DNA of 64,000 nt from Ectopseudomonas mendocina (GCF_007049795.1 NZ_SCFY01000002.1:1-64000), one strand, 5' to 3'; numbered from the stretch's first letter, positions 15,689-24,894 are shown. Numbers and translations are program-made. Notes: generated from the sequence alone by a model not told the origin.

Positions 15689-17250
15689 TCTCGGAATCAG
15701 TCGTCGACCTTTCACGCCTGCAGTTCGCCATGACAGCGATGTATCACTTCATCTTCGTCCCCCTGACCCTGGGCCTGGCCTTCCTGCTGGCGATCATGGA
15801 GTCGGTCTACGTGATGACCGGCAAACAGGTCTACAAGGACATGGTCAAGTTCTGGGGCAAGCTGTTCGGCATCAACTTCGCCCTGGGCGTCACCACCGGG
15901 CTGACCATGGAGTTCCAGTTCGGCACCAACTGGGCCTACTACAGCCACTATGTCGGTGACATCTTCGGTGCGCCGCTGGCCATCGAGGGGCTGATGGCCT
16001 TCTTCCTCGAATCCACCTTCATCGGCCTGTTCTTCTTCGGCTGGGACCGCCTAAGCAAGCTGCAGCACCTGACCGTGACCTGGCTGGTGGCAATTGGCTC
16101 GAACCTTTCGGCGCTGTGGATCCTCATCGCCAACGGCTGGATGCAGAACCCGGTGGGTGCCGAGTTCAACTTCGAGACCATGCGCATGGAACTGACCGAT
16201 TTCGGTGCCCTGCTGTTCAACCCGGTGGCGCAGGTCAAGTTCGTGCATACCGTGGCGGCGGGCTATGTCACCGGTTCGATCTTCGTCCTGGCCATCTCCA
16301 GCTATTACCTGCTGAAGAAACGCGATCAGGGTTTCGCCCGTCGCTCCTTCGCCATCGCCTCGGCCTTCGGTCTGGCCTCGATTCTCTCGGTGATCGTCCT
16401 CGGTGACGAGTCTGGCTACGAGATCGGCGATGTGCAGAAGACCAAGCTGGCGTCCATCGAGGCCGAGTGGGAAACCCACCCAGCACCGGCGGACTTCACC
16501 CTGTTCGGCCTGCCCAACCAGGACGAGCAGCGCACCGACTACGCGGTGAAGATCCCCTACGCCCTGGGGCTGATAGCCACCCGCTCGCTGGATAAGGAGG
16601 TAAAGGGCATCAAGGACCTGCTCATCGAGCACGAGGCGCGCATCCGCACCGGCATGACCGCCTACGGGCTGCTGGAGCGCCTGCGTAACGGCGACAAGTC
16701 GGCCGAAACCATTGCTGCCTTCAACGAAGTGAAGAATGACCTGGGCTATGGCCTGCTGCTGAAGAAATACACCACCAATGTGGTCGATGCCAGCGAGGCA
16801 CAGATCAAGCAGACCGCGCTGGACACCATTCCCAACGTGTTCAGCCTGTTCTGGAGCTTCCGCATCATGGTCGCCAGCGGCCTCCTCATGCTGGCGCTGT
16901 TCGCCTGCGCCTTCTGGGCCTCGGCGAAGAAGAACGAAGAAAGCAAACCCTGGCTGCTCAAGTGGGCGCTGTGGAGTCTGCCACTGCCCTGGATCGCCGC
17001 ACAGACCGGCTGGTACGTCGCTGAACACGGACGCCAGCCCTGGTCCATCGGTGAAGTGCTGCCGACCCATCTTTCCGCCTCCAGCCTGTCGGCCGGTGAC
17101 GTCTGGGGCTCATTGATTGCGTTGATCGCCTTCTACAGCCTGCTGCTGGTGGTGGAGATGTACCTGATGATCAAGTTCGCCCGCCTCGGCCCGTCGAGCC
17201 TGCACAGCGGACGCTACCACTTCGAGCAACAGCAGCCTGCCCACGCCTGA
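15685..17250 (+). CDS. cydA: Cytochrome bd ubiquinol oxidase subunit I, long Q-loop type
   Basis: A 521-aa inner-membrane subunit that oxidises quinol and carries haems b558, b595 and d. The N-terminal [20 protein letters not shown] supplies the haem ligand His near residue 21. [16 protein letters not shown] begins the Q-loop and the [12 protein letters not shown] and [10 protein letters not shown] stretches lie within it. The loop runs from about residue 240 to 390, the long form of E. coli CydA, whereas Pseudomonas CioA (cyanide-insensitive oxidase) has the short loop and is about 30 residues shorter. [13 protein letters not shown] and the terminal [17 protein letters not shown] are conserved. 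Operon with cydP, cydB, cydX and ybgE. Confidence 0.96.
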   Translation: MISESVVDLSRLQFAMTAMYHFIFVPLTLGLAFLLAIMESVYVMTGKQVYKDMVKFWGKLFGINFALGVTTGLTMEFQFGTNWAYYSHYVGDIFGAPLAIEGLMAFFLESTFIGLFFFGWDRLSKLQHLTVTWLVAIGSNLSALWILIANGWMQNPVGAEFNFETMRMELTDFGALLFNPVAQVKFVHTVAAGYVTGSIFVLAISSYYLLKKRDQGFARRSFAIASAFGLASILSVIVLGDESGYEIGDVQKTKLASIEAEWETHPAPADFTLFGLPNQDEQRTDYAVKIPYALGLIATRSLDKEVKGIKDLLIEHEARIRTGMTAYGLLERLRNGDKSAETIAAFNEVKNDLGYGLLLKKYTTNVVDASEAQIKQTALDTIPNVFSLFWSFRIMVASGLLMLALFACAFWASAKKNEESKPWLLKWALWSLPLPWIAAQTGWYVAEHGRQPWSIGEVLPTHLSASSLSAGDVWGSLIALIAFYSLLLVVEMYLMIKFARLGPSSLHSGRYHFEQQQPAHA

Positions 17251-17260
17251 GGACTTCACC

Positions 17261-18400
17261 ATGTTCGACTACGAAACCCTGAAACTCGTCTGGTGGGTGC
17301 TGATCGGCGTGCTGCTGATTGGCTTCGCCCTCACCGATGGCTTCGACATGGGCGCCATGGCGCTGATGCCCTTCGTCGGCAGGACCGACAACGAGCGCCG
17401 CGTCGCCATCAACACCATCGCCCCGCACTGGGACGGCAACCAGGTGTGGTTCATCACTGCCGGCGGCGCGCTGTTCGCCGCCTGGCCGATGGTCTACGCG
17501 GTGGCCTTCTCCGGGCTGTACTGGGCCATGTTACTGGTGCTGTTCGCCCTGTTCTGCCGCCCGGTGGGTTTCGACTACCGCAGCAAACTGGAAAACACCC
17601 GCTGGCGCAACGCCTGGGACTGGGCGTTGTTCGTCGGTGGCGCAGTGCCGGCACTGGTGTTCGGCGTGGCCTTTGGCAACCTGTTCCTTGGCCTGCCGTT
17701 CCAGCTCGACGACATGATGCGCTCGAGCTACCACGGCTCCTTCTTCGCCCTGCTCAATCCCTTCGCCCTGCTCTGTGGCGTGGTCAGCCTGAGCATGCTC
17801 TGCGCCCATGGTGGCGCCTGGCTGATGATGCGCACCGAAGGCGATCTGGCCGCGCGCTCGCGCAAGGCCACCTATCTCAGTGCCCTGGTTTTCCTGATCG
17901 GATTCATGCTGGCCGGCAGCTGGCTGGCACTGGGAATCAAGGGAATGAGCCTGGCGGGCGCGTTCGATGCAGGCGCAGCGCTGAACCCGCTGCACAAGCA
18001 GGTGCTGGCCGACAATGCCGGCTGGCTCGGCAACTACGGTCGCTACCCACTGACCATGGGCGCCCCCGTGCTGGGCGTGCTCGGCGCGCTACTGGCAATA
18101 TTGGCCAGCACCTCGCGCCGCGCAGGCCTGGCCTTCATCGGCAGCAGCCTGATGATCATCGGCACCATCTGTACCGCCGGTTTCGCCCTGTTCCCCTTCG
18201 TTTTCCCATCGAGCCTCGATGCCGCCTCCAGCCTCACGGTGTGGGATGCGGTATCGAGCCAAAAGACCCTGGGCATAATGTTCGTGGTGGCCTGCATCTT
18301 CGTGCCGATCATCCTGCTCTATACCTTGTGGAGCTACGTCCGCATGTGGGGCAAGTTGAATGACGGCAGCATCGAAGCCAACCCCCACAGCCTGTATTGA
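17261..18400 (+). CDS. cydB: Cytochrome bd ubiquinol oxidase subunit II
   Basis: A 379-aa polytopic subunit that partners CydA in the bd-type oxidase. The N-terminus contains VLIGFALTDGFDMGAMALMP and the conserved HWDGNQVWFITAGGALFAAW, both hallmarks of CydB. About eight to nine transmembrane helices follow, ending with WSYVRMWGKLNDGSIEANPH, close to E. coli CydB. It starts 10 bp after the cydA stop with a GAGGA ribosome-binding site. Together with CydA it generates proton-motive force without pumping and is known in E. coli to tolerate sulfide, cyanide and nitric oxide better than haem-copper oxidases. Confidence 0.96.
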   Translation: MFDYETLKLVWWVLIGVLLIGFALTDGFDMGAMALMPFVGRTDNERRVAINTIAPHWDGNQVWFITAGGALFAAWPMVYAVAFSGLYWAMLLVLFALFCRPVGFDYRSKLENTRWRNAWDWALFVGGAVPALVFGVAFGNLFLGLPFQLDDMMRSSYHGSFFALLNPFALLCGVVSLSMLCAHGGAWLMMRTEGDLAARSRKATYLSALVFLIGFMLAGSWLALGIKGMSLAGAFDAGAALNPLHKQVLADNAGWLGNYGRYPLTMGAPVLGVLGALLAILASTSRRAGLAFIGSSLMIIGTICTAGFALFPFVFPSSLDAASSLTVWDAVSSQKTLGIMFVVACIFVPIILLYTLWSYVRMWGKLNDGSIEANPHSLY

Positions 18401-18411
18401 GGAGAAACGCG

Positions 18412-18525
18412 ATGTGGTACTTCACCTGGATTCTTGGCGTGCTGCTGGCCTGCAGCTTCGGCATCATCAACGCACTAAGGCTGGAAACCACGCAGGATCT
18501 CGATAGCAATGGCGAACATGAATGA
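18412..18525 (+). CDS. cydX: Cytochrome bd oxidase small subunit CydX
   Basis: A 37-aa single-helix protein beginning MWYFTWILGVLLACSFGIIN and ending in a short acidic tail. It matches E. coli CydX (MWYFAWILGTLLACSFGVIT) almost residue for residue over the helix. CydX is required for stable assembly and haem retention of bd-I oxidase. GAGGAG lies 8 bp ahead of the ATG. The gene starts 11 bp after cydB and its 3' end overlaps the start of ybgE by up to 17 bp. Confidence 0.95.
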   Translation: MWYFTWILGVLLACSFGIINALRLETTQDLDSNGEHE

Positions 18526-18808
18526 TATCGCCCTGAGCGAGCGTACGCCCTTGCGCGCGCTCTCCTGGCTGCTGGCTACACCGCTGGCGCTGCTGCTGTT
18601 GATCCACCCCGGCGCCATACTCGACAGCCAGGGCCGCTACAGCCATTCGTTACTGATGCTGGTGATGTGGGGCGTATCCAACGCCTTCATCCACGGCGTC
18701 GGCTTCGCCCCGCGCCACTGGCTGTGGCGCGCCATATTCTCACCCTGGTTGGGCTGGGGATTGTGCGGGCTGGGCTATACCCTGCTGTATCTGGCACGAA
18801 CGGCCTGA
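18509..18808 (+). CDS. ybgE: Cyd operon protein YbgE
   Basis: A 99-aa membrane protein with three hydrophobic helices and the FIHGVGFAPRHWLWRAIFSP stretch typical of YbgE. It is the last gene of the cyd operon, as in E. coli, where its role in the oxidase is not established. The start is either ATG at 18509 (17-bp overlap with cydX) or ATG at 18518 (8-bp overlap); both fit coupling and the first is used here. The bidirectional terminator at 18823-18858 follows. Confidence 0.85.
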   Translation: MANMNDIALSERTPLRALSWLLATPLALLLLIHPGAILDSQGRYSHSLLMLVMWGVSNAFIHGVGFAPRHWLWRAIFSPWLGWGLCGLGYTLLYLARTA

Positions 18809-18822
18809 ACGCAAACGACAGA

Positions 18823-18858
18823 AACGAAAACGCCGCTCAATTGAGCGGCGTTTTCGTT
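18823..18858. terminator. Bidirectional terminator between cyd operon and tRNA operon
   Basis: A perfect 36-bp palindrome, AACGAAAACGCCGCTCAA followed directly by its complement, gives a GC-rich stem bounded by A-runs and T-runs on both sides. It ends the plus-strand cyd operon and the minus-strand tRNA operon, whose last mature end is 5 bp away. Confidence 0.9.
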
Positions 18859-18862
18859 TATT

Positions 18863-18938
<76 letters not shown>

Positions 18939-18952
18939 AGTACAACTTGAAA

Positions 18953-19028
18953 TGGCGTCCCCTAGGGGACTCGAACCCCTGTTACCGCCGTGAAAGGGCG
19001 GTGTCCTAGGCCACTAGACGAAGGGGAC
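18953..19028 (-). tRNA. tRNA-Glu (TTC), copy 2
   Basis: The minus strand gives a 76-nt tRNA with acceptor GTCCCCT/AGGGGAC, the CGTCTAGTGGCCTAGGAC D region, anticodon TTC in CCCTTTCACGG, a GGTTCGAGTCC T arm and encoded CCA. Identical to the copy at 19166-19241. Confidence 0.97.
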
Positions 19029-19074
19029 CTTGGAACTTCGTTTGAAACCCTGCCGAAGCAGCATTTCCAAAATT

Positions 19075-19150
<76 letters not shown>

Positions 19151-19165
19151 ATTACAGCTTGAAAG

Positions 19166-19241
19166 TGGCGTCCCCTAGGGGACTCGAACCCCTGTTACCG
19201 CCGTGAAAGGGCGGTGTCCTAGGCCACTAGACGAAGGGGAC
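19166..19241 (-). tRNA. tRNA-Glu (TTC), copy 1
   Basis: Same 76-nt sequence as the tRNA at 18953-19028, with anticodon TTC and encoded CCA. First gene of the four-tRNA operon driven from the promoter at 19314-19342. Confidence 0.97.
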
Positions 19242-19313
19242 ACACCCCGGAACATCAAGCAACTTTCCGGCTTCCTTCGCTTCGCTTTGGGCTTTGCGCT
19301 GGAAGTGGCGCGC

Positions 19314-19342
19314 ATTCTATGGAGGCTTTTAAAGGTCGTCAA
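19314..19342 (-). promoter_or_regulatory. Sigma-70 promoter of the tRNA operon with GC discriminator
   Basis: On the minus strand TTGACG (19342-19337) and TAGAAT (19319-19314) are separated by exactly 17 bp, and GCGCGCC follows the -10 element. A GC-rich discriminator is characteristic of stringently controlled stable-RNA promoters. The first tRNA begins about 70 bp downstream. Confidence 0.85.
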
Positions 19343-19463
19343 CCACTCTCTAAAAAATTTTTAAAATCAAAGACTTCAGCCCAGAAATCGATATGCCACT
19401 AGGAGCCATGCGAGCAAGCCACTACACTCGGTCGAAAAGTCGATTCTCGAGAGGTCCCAAGCA

Positions 19464-20228
19464 GTGTCCGCACTCGTGATTACCATGCTGATCGTCGGCG
19501 GCATCGCTCTGCTGATGATGATTGCCTACATCAACCACGCCGTCGAGAACAGCAAGCTGGAGAAAGCGCGTCAGCGTGCCGACCTGCTCGACCGTATCCG
19601 TCGCTGCCAGGATATCTCCGAGCGTATACCTGGCCAATTGATGACGCCGCAGCTGAAGCTACTGCTGAGCCAGTTACAGTTGCAGGCCAGCGAACGCTTA
19701 CTGCCACTGGAGAAACAGAACACGACCCTTCGGAGCGATATCGACACGCTGAAGGCGCAGGTCGCTCAGGGCGAATCCATTGTCGTGAAGAACCCTCCTC
19801 AACCCATCGCCAACGAAGCCAAAGCCAAGGACGTGCGTTTCCTGCTGGAAAACCTGCATGCCCTGATCACCGGTTCGGTTCAGGCCGGCCTGCTACCCGC
19901 AGGCGACGGCAAGCATTGGCTCAAGCAGATCCGTCAGATGCTGGTGCTGGTGCATATCGAGTTCTTCAGCACCCTGGGCCAGGCGGCCATGCAGCAGAAA
20001 CAACCCGGCCAGGCCCGCCTGGCCTTCGAGCGCGGTGTTCAGTACCTGCGCAAGCAGCCAGATCCCGCGCCCTACCAGGCGCAGCTCAAACGATTCGAGG
20101 AGCAGTTGGCACGTGCCAATGCCATGGTGCTCAACAACAATGCTCCAAGGGCGGAAGAACCGAGCCAGTTGACCGAAGGTCTGAAGGACCTGGAAGACGA
20201 CTGGAAGAAGAAGAATATCTACGACTGA
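19464..20228 (+). CDS. Hypothetical inner-membrane protein with coiled-coil region
   Basis: A 254-aa protein with a single N-terminal transmembrane helix (VITMLIVGGIALLMMIAYIN, residues 5-24) and a long soluble part. Residues 60-110 are rich in Leu, Gln and Glu with heptad-like spacing and probably form a coiled coil. Residues 120-200 contain TPR-like helices (QARLAFERGVQYLRK). It begins with GTG after GAGAGGTCCC and ends acidic and lysine-rich. I do not recognise a named family; the topology suggests an N-in anchor with a cytosolic domain. It starts 60 bp before the GST gene and may be co-transcribed with it. Confidence 0.75.
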   Translation: MSALVITMLIVGGIALLMMIAYINHAVENSKLEKARQRADLLDRIRRCQDISERIPGQLMTPQLKLLLSQLQLQASERLLPLEKQNTTLRSDIDTLKAQVAQGESIVVKNPPQPIANEAKAKDVRFLLENLHALITGSVQAGLLPAGDGKHWLKQIRQMLVLVHIEFFSTLGQAAMQQKQPGQARLAFERGVQYLRKQPDPAPYQAQLKRFEEQLARANAMVLNNNAPRAEEPSQLTEGLKDLEDDWKKKNIYD

Positions 20229-20286
20229 GCAACCCGTTCGCGCGCCCTCGCTCAGTCGAGCACGCGGACCGCCGCTAGGAGTTGCA

Positions 20287-20949
20287 ATGAGCCTGACCGT
20301 TTACGGGGCACCGCTGTCCCCCTTCGTCCGCAAACTCTACCTGTGCCTGATCGAAAAGGGCCTGGATTACGAGCTCGAGGTGGTCATGCCCTTCGGCCAG
20401 CCCGATTGGTTTCGCGAACTCAACCCGCTAGGCCGAATTCCCGCCTTTCGCGACGGCGACCTCAAGCTGGCTGACTCCAGCGTCATCTGCCAGTACCTGG
20501 AAGAACGCTACCCCGAGCACACACCGCTGTATGGCGCCGATGCAGAGCAACGCGCCAAGGTGCGCTGGCTGGAAAAATACGCCGACTACGAGCTGGCGCC
20601 ACTGTGCACCTTCACCGTGTTCCGCAACCGCGTGCTGAAAGCCACCATGGGTCAGCCCTGCGACGAGGAAAAGGTGCAGCAGACGCTCAGGGACAAACTG
20701 CCCAAGCACCTCGACTACTTCGAGACCACGCTGGGTGATGCGCCCTATTTCCTCGGTGAGCAGCTTTCCATGGCCGACCTGGCGCTGGCCAGCCAGCTGA
20801 TCAACATGGAGCATGGCGGGGAAACCCTGGATGCCAGCCGCTGGCCGAACCTGATGGCGCACTACGAGCGCATCAAGAACCGTGCATCCACACAGCAACT
20901 GCTACCGCGTGAACTGCGTACGCTGGAAAAGATCGGCGCTAAGCGCTGA
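20287..20949 (+). CDS. Glutathione S-transferase family protein
   Basis: A 220-aa two-domain GST. The thioredoxin-like N-terminal domain starts SLTVYGAPLSPFVRKLYLCL and contains NPLGRIPAFRDGDLKLADSS, whose Asp-Ser-Ser binds the gamma-glutamyl group of glutathione. The helical C-terminal domain carries FLGEQLSMADLALASQL, the N-capping motif of GSTs. The catalytic residue is likely Ser11 in a beta/zeta-like context. Substrate is unknown. SspA was considered but the motif set fits a general GST better. AGGAG lies 6 bp before the ATG. Confidence 0.9.
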   Translation: MSLTVYGAPLSPFVRKLYLCLIEKGLDYELEVVMPFGQPDWFRELNPLGRIPAFRDGDLKLADSSVICQYLEERYPEHTPLYGADAEQRAKVRWLEKYADYELAPLCTFTVFRNRVLKATMGQPCDEEKVQQTLRDKLPKHLDYFETTLGDAPYFLGEQLSMADLALASQLINMEHGGETLDASRWPNLMAHYERIKNRASTQQLLPRELRTLEKIGAKR

Positions 20950-20958
20950 GCCCGCCTC

Positions 20959-21036
20959 GTAGGGTGCGCAGTGCGCACCAATTCCGACATAAGCTTGCGT
21001 GACACCTCAAGCCGGCGGTGCGCGTGGCGCACCCTA
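20959..21036. repeat. Palindromic repeat, GTAGGGTGCGC family, copy 1
   Basis: Outer arms GTAGGGTGCGCAGTGCGCAC and its complement-like partner ending GCGCACCCTAC flank a 30-bp middle. It lies between the convergent GST and msrC genes. A related copy is at 25930-26007. Confidence 0.7.
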
Positions 21037-21092
21037 CCGGATCGAGCTCAAACCGCCGCATCGCCTCCGACAGAGCGGCACCATGGGCGTAT

Positions 21093-21575
21093 TCAGCAGT
21101 CGCTGGCAGCCAGAAATACCGCTGCCAGCGCTTCGATGCCAGCCTGATCCACCTCGGTGAAACGCCCTACCGACGGGCTGTCCAGATCCAGCACGCCGAT
21201 CAGGCGCCCTTCCTTGACCAGAGGCACCACCAGTTCACTGTTCGATGCACTGTCGCAGGCAATGTGCCCTGGGAAGGCATGCACATCCTCGACTCGTTGC
21301 GTCTGCAGGCTGGCCGCCGCCGCGCCACAGACGCCACGACCGAAGGCAATACGCACACAGGCCACCTTGCCCTGAAACGGGCCAAGCACCAGCTCGCCAT
21401 CCTTGACCAGATAGAAGCCAGCCCAGTTCAGGTCGGCCAGCTCGTGAAACAGGAAGGCGGAAAACTGCGCGGCATTGGCAATGAAATCACGTTCGCCGCT
21501 AAGCAATGCCTGCAATTGTGCACTCAGCAGCGGGTAACCGTTGAGATCGCCACCAGTCTGAGAAAGATCGATCAT
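21093..21575 (-). CDS. msrC: Free methionine-(R)-sulfoxide reductase (GAF domain)
   Basis: A 160-aa cytosolic GAF-domain enzyme that reduces free methionine-R-sulfoxide. NWAGFYLVKDGELVLGPFQG, then CVRIAFGRGVCGAAA and HIACDSASNSELVVPL contain the three conserved cysteines of the fRMsr family (near residues 73, 83 and 107). Its start overlaps the stop of the DUF815 ATPase gene by 4 bp (21572-21575), so the two form an operon. Confidence 0.9.
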   Translation of the reverse strand: MIDLSQTGGDLNGYPLLSAQLQALLSGERDFIANAAQFSAFLFHELADLNWAGFYLVKDGELVLGPFQGKVACVRIAFGRGVCGAAAASLQTQRVEDVHAFPGHIACDSASNSELVVPLVKEGRLIGVLDLDSPSVGRFTEVDQAGIEALAAVFLAASDC

Positions 21576-22462
21576 GCCTGTTGCTCCAGCAGTTGCAGCC
21601 CGACCCAGTGGCGGGCGAATTGATAGGCGCAGCGGCCATTGCGGTTACCACGACCCAGCGCCCAGCGGATGGCAGCCTTTTCCAGCGCCTCGTCCCAGCT
21701 CCAGTTCAGCCCGACCTGACGCGCCTGCACGTCCACCCAGTGGCGCACGACGATCAGGAAGTGATCCTGAGTGAAGGGATAGAACGACAGCCACAGGCCA
21801 AAACGGTCGGACAGCGCGATCTTGTCCTCTACTGCCTCGTTGGGATGCAGCTCGCCGTCGACCCTCTTCCAGTTCTCGTTGTCGCTCTGATGCTCGGGCA
21901 CCAGATGGCGGCGGTTGGACGTGGCGTACAGCAGCACGTTGTCCGGCGCCTGTTCCAGCGAGCCGTCGAGCACGCTCTTGAGCACACGGTAGTCGCCCTC
22001 ACCCGCCTCGAACGACAGGTCATCGCAGAACAACACGAAACGTTGCGGCAAGCCGGCCAGCAACTCGACCACGCGCGGCAGATCGGCCAGGTGATCGCGT
22101 TCGATCTCGATCAGGCGCAGGCCGGCCTTGGCGTGCTCGGCGAGCAAGGCACGCACCAGGGAAGATTTGCCTGTACCGCGCGCGCCCCAGAGCAGCGCAT
22201 GGTTGGCCGGCATGCCGCTGACGAACTGGCGGGTATTGCGTGCCAGTTGCTCGCGCTGGACGTCCACGCCCAGCAGGTCGCTCAACGACAGGTCGAGGCT
22301 GACCTCCAGCGGCATCAGGTAGCCACTGCGGCCATCACGCACCCAGCGCGCGGCCACGCATTTATTCCAGTCCACCTGCGGGCGCAGGGCAGGCAGCAAG
22401 GGCTCGAGACGCTCCAGCACCTGCTCGGCGCGGGCGAGAAAATCCAGCAATCGGGAATCCAC
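21572..22462 (-). CDS. DUF815-type AAA ATP-binding protein
   Basis: A 296-aa protein with a P-loop (LLWGARGTGKSSLVRALLAE, near residue 100), a Walker B-like FVLFCDDLSF and the sensor region LLYATSNRRHLVP, typical of the DUF815 AAA family. The C-terminal part (YAFPFTQ-like SFYPFTQDHFLIVVRHWV) is the family's conserved tail. The biological role is not established. It is divergent from sagS and coupled to msrC. Confidence 0.88.
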   Translation of the reverse strand: MDSRLLDFLARAEQVLERLEPLLPALRPQVDWNKCVAARWVRDGRSGYLMPLEVSLDLSLSDLLGVDVQREQLARNTRQFVSGMPANHALLWGARGTGKSSLVRALLAEHAKAGLRLIEIERDHLADLPRVVELLAGLPQRFVLFCDDLSFEAGEGDYRVLKSVLDGSLEQAPDNVLLYATSNRRHLVPEHQSDNENWKRVDGELHPNEAVEDKIALSDRFGLWLSFYPFTQDHFLIVVRHWVDVQARQVGLNWSWDEALEKAAIRWALGRGNRNGRCAYQFARHWVGLQLLEQQA

Positions 22463-22572
22463 GATCTACTACTCCTTTTGCGCAGAGCAGCACGTTGCAG
22501 GCTCTGCCGGTACAAGGTCGCTATCAGCTATGCTTGGCAAGGCGCCAAGGATCAGAGACGACGCACGCATTT

Positions 22573-24894
22573 ATGGATATTTCGCTCACCAATCGTCTGT
22601 CGTTCAAACAGGCCGGTCTAACTGTGCTGGTGGCGTTTATCCTTGGCACGCTGCTCAGCGTCACCCAGGTGGCGATCGATTATGCCAGCGAAGAGGCCTC
22701 CATCAACCGCGAGATTCGTGCTCTGCTGGGAATCAGCCACAATCCCGCCGCCCGTATCGCCTACAACATCGACGCCGAACTGGCGCAGGAACTGGTACTC
22801 GGCCTGCTGCGCTCCCCTGCGGTGACCCGCGCTGAACTGATCGACAACAGCGGCCTGGTTCTGGCCAGCGTCAGCCGTCCACGCAGCGAGAGTCGCTACC
22901 GTTTCCTGAGTGACAGCCTGTTTGGCGCCGAGCGTGCATTTCAGGACCCGCTGTTCGTATCCCATGCACCCCACGAGCCCCTGGGCTTCCTCCGTCTGGA
23001 GATCGATACCTACGCGTTCGGCAGTCACTTCCTGCGGCGCTCGCTACTGACCCTGCTCACCGGGTTCGCGCGCAGCCTGCTGCTATCGCTGATCCTGCTG
23101 GTGCTGTTCTACTTCATGCTGACCAAACCCCTAACCGGCGTGATTCGCGCACTCAGCCAACGTAATCCGCAAGCGCCGCAGCACCGACCGGTGCCCTGCC
23201 CCAAGGGCCATGAGCGCGATGAAATCGGCATCCTGGTCGAGGTCACCAACCGCCAGCTGTCGAGCATCGCCCAGGAGATCGAGCAAAGACGCAACGCCGA
23301 AGACCGGCTGACCCAGTGCCTGAGTGAACTGGAAAACATCGTCTCGGCCCGTACCGCCGAACTCAAGGCGACCAACGTGCGCCTCAGCCAGTCCAACGCC
23401 GAGCTGGAAACGGCGCGCACCACCGCCCTGAACATGGCACAGGCGCGCTCGGCCTTCCTGGCCAACATGAGCCATGAGATCCGCACCCCGCTCAACGGCC
23501 TGCTGGGCATGCTCGCCCTGGCCCTGGACGGCCCGCTCAGCGCCGAACAGCGTCAGCAGCTGGGTATCGCACACGACTCCGGCAAGGTGTTGGTGGAGCT
23601 GCTCAACGACATTCTCGACCTGTCCAAATTCGAAGCTGGTCAGCTCGAACTGGAGGAAATCCCCTTCGACCTCGGCGCCCTGGCCGAAGAAACCGCCAGC
23701 TTGCTGTCGCAGAACGCCGCCAACGCCGTGGAGCTGACCTGCCTGATCGATCCGGCACTGCCGGCGCAGGTGCTGGGCGACCCAACGCGGGTTCGCCAGA
23801 TCGTCAGCAACCTGCTATCCAATTCGCTCAAATTCACCCGCTTCGGTCGCGTCGACCTGATCGTCGCCTGCGCTGTGGACGGCATCAGCATTCGCGTGTG
23901 CGATACCGGCATCGGCATCGCCGAAGACGCCCAGGCGCGCATTTTTCAGCCCTTCGCCCAGGCCGAAGTGGGCATCACCCGTGAGTACGGCGGCACCGGC
24001 CTCGGCCTCACACTGACGCGGCGCCTGTGCGAGGCAATGCACGGCAAGCTGAGCGTGCAATCGAAAGAAGGCTTCGGCAGTGAGTTCAGCGCCGAACTGC
24101 CTCTGCCAACCCATGCGAAAGCCAGCTCACAACCGGCGCTCGAGGGCCGCATCGTCGCGCTGACCCCGGCCAGCAGCGGCCTACAACAGATGCTCAGCCA
24201 GTGGCTGCCCGCCTGGGGCCTGAGTTATCAGCGCCTGGATACAGATGCCAACCTGCACGGCGTGGAGGCCGACCTGCTGATCAGCGATTGCCCGGAATGT
24301 CTGTTCGGCATTCGTCCGGCGATGAGCACACCAGTGTTGCTGGTCACCGCCTACGGCAACTTCCTGCCGCATGAGCAGGCACAACGCCTTATGCCGCTGC
24401 TGCAGATCGCCCGCCCACTCTCGCGCAATGGCCTGCTACAGGTGCTGCGGCACGTCCTGCACAGCGGCGACGGCGACGTTCACAGCAGCGCCCAGGCTCA
24501 GCCTGTGCGGGAAAGCAGTGCACGCGTGCTACTGGTCGAGGACAACCCGGTCAACCAGATGGTCGCCAAGGGCATGCTGGCCAAGCTCGGCTATCAGGTG
24601 CTGGTAGCCGGCCATGGAGGGGAAGCGCTGGAGGTTCTGGAGCAGGAACCTGTCGAGCTGATCCTGATGGACTGCAATATGCCGGTGATGGATGGCTACG
24701 AGGCCAGCCGGCGCATTCGCAGCAACGGGCGCTGGCCGGAGTTGCCCATTGTCGCCCTGACCGCCAATGCGCTGTCCGACGAACGCGAACGCTGCCGCGC
24801 CGCCGGAATGAACGACTACCTGGCCAAACCCTTCCGCCGCGAGGAACTTGCAGCCATTCTGGATACCTGGCTGCCCGCCGACCTCACTCGCTGA
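22573..24894 (+). CDS. sagS: Hybrid sensor histidine kinase, SagS-like
   Basis: A 773-aa membrane hybrid kinase. TM1 is at residues 14-33 (AGLTVLVAFILGTLLSVTQV), then a periplasmic sensor domain to about 155 and TM2 near 165-185. A linker with coiled coil precedes the HisKA H-box SHEIRTPLNGLLGML with His301. The HATPase domain has NLLSNSLKFT, DTGIGI and EYGGTGLGL. The C-terminal receiver holds VLLVEDN and MDCNMPVMDG with Asp700. Identification as SagS, the HptB-pathway kinase affecting biofilm formation in P. aeruginosa, rests on architecture and on the adjacent ospR-gpx pair, remembered from P. aeruginosa. ATG at 22573 was preferred over an upstream in-frame start because TM1 follows closely. 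Confidence 0.85.
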   Translation: MDISLTNRLSFKQAGLTVLVAFILGTLLSVTQVAIDYASEEASINREIRALLGISHNPAARIAYNIDAELAQELVLGLLRSPAVTRAELIDNSGLVLASVSRPRSESRYRFLSDSLFGAERAFQDPLFVSHAPHEPLGFLRLEIDTYAFGSHFLRRSLLTLLTGFARSLLLSLILLVLFYFMLTKPLTGVIRALSQRNPQAPQHRPVPCPKGHERDEIGILVEVTNRQLSSIAQEIEQRRNAEDRLTQCLSELENIVSARTAELKATNVRLSQSNAELETARTTALNMAQARSAFLANMSHEIRTPLNGLLGMLALALDGPLSAEQRQQLGIAHDSGKVLVELLNDILDLSKFEAGQLELEEIPFDLGALAEETASLLSQNAANAVELTCLIDPALPAQVLGDPTRVRQIVSNLLSNSLKFTRFGRVDLIVACAVDGISIRVCDTGIGIAEDAQARIFQPFAQAEVGITREYGGTGLGLTLTRRLCEAMHGKLSVQSKEGFGSEFSAELPLPTHAKASSQPALEGRIVALTPASSGLQQMLSQWLPAWGLSYQRLDTDANLHGVEADLLISDCPECLFGIRPAMSTPVLLVTAYGNFLPHEQAQRLMPLLQIARPLSRNGLLQVLRHVLHSGDGDVHSSAQAQPVRESSARVLLVEDNPVNQMVAKGMLAKLGYQVLVAGHGGEALEVLEQEPVELILMDCNMPVMDGYEASRRIRSNGRWPELPIVALTANALSDERERCRAAGMNDYLAKPFRREELAAILDTWLPADLTR

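Noticed and set aside
15685..18400. Cyanide-insensitive oxidase CioAB
   Set aside because: The Q-loop is of the long E. coli type and cydX and ybgE are present, so CydAB is the better name.
20959..21036. CRISPR array or integron attachment site
   Set aside because: There are only two imperfect inverted arms and no regularly spaced direct repeats or spacers; it is an extragenic palindrome. No CRISPR array was seen anywhere in the window.
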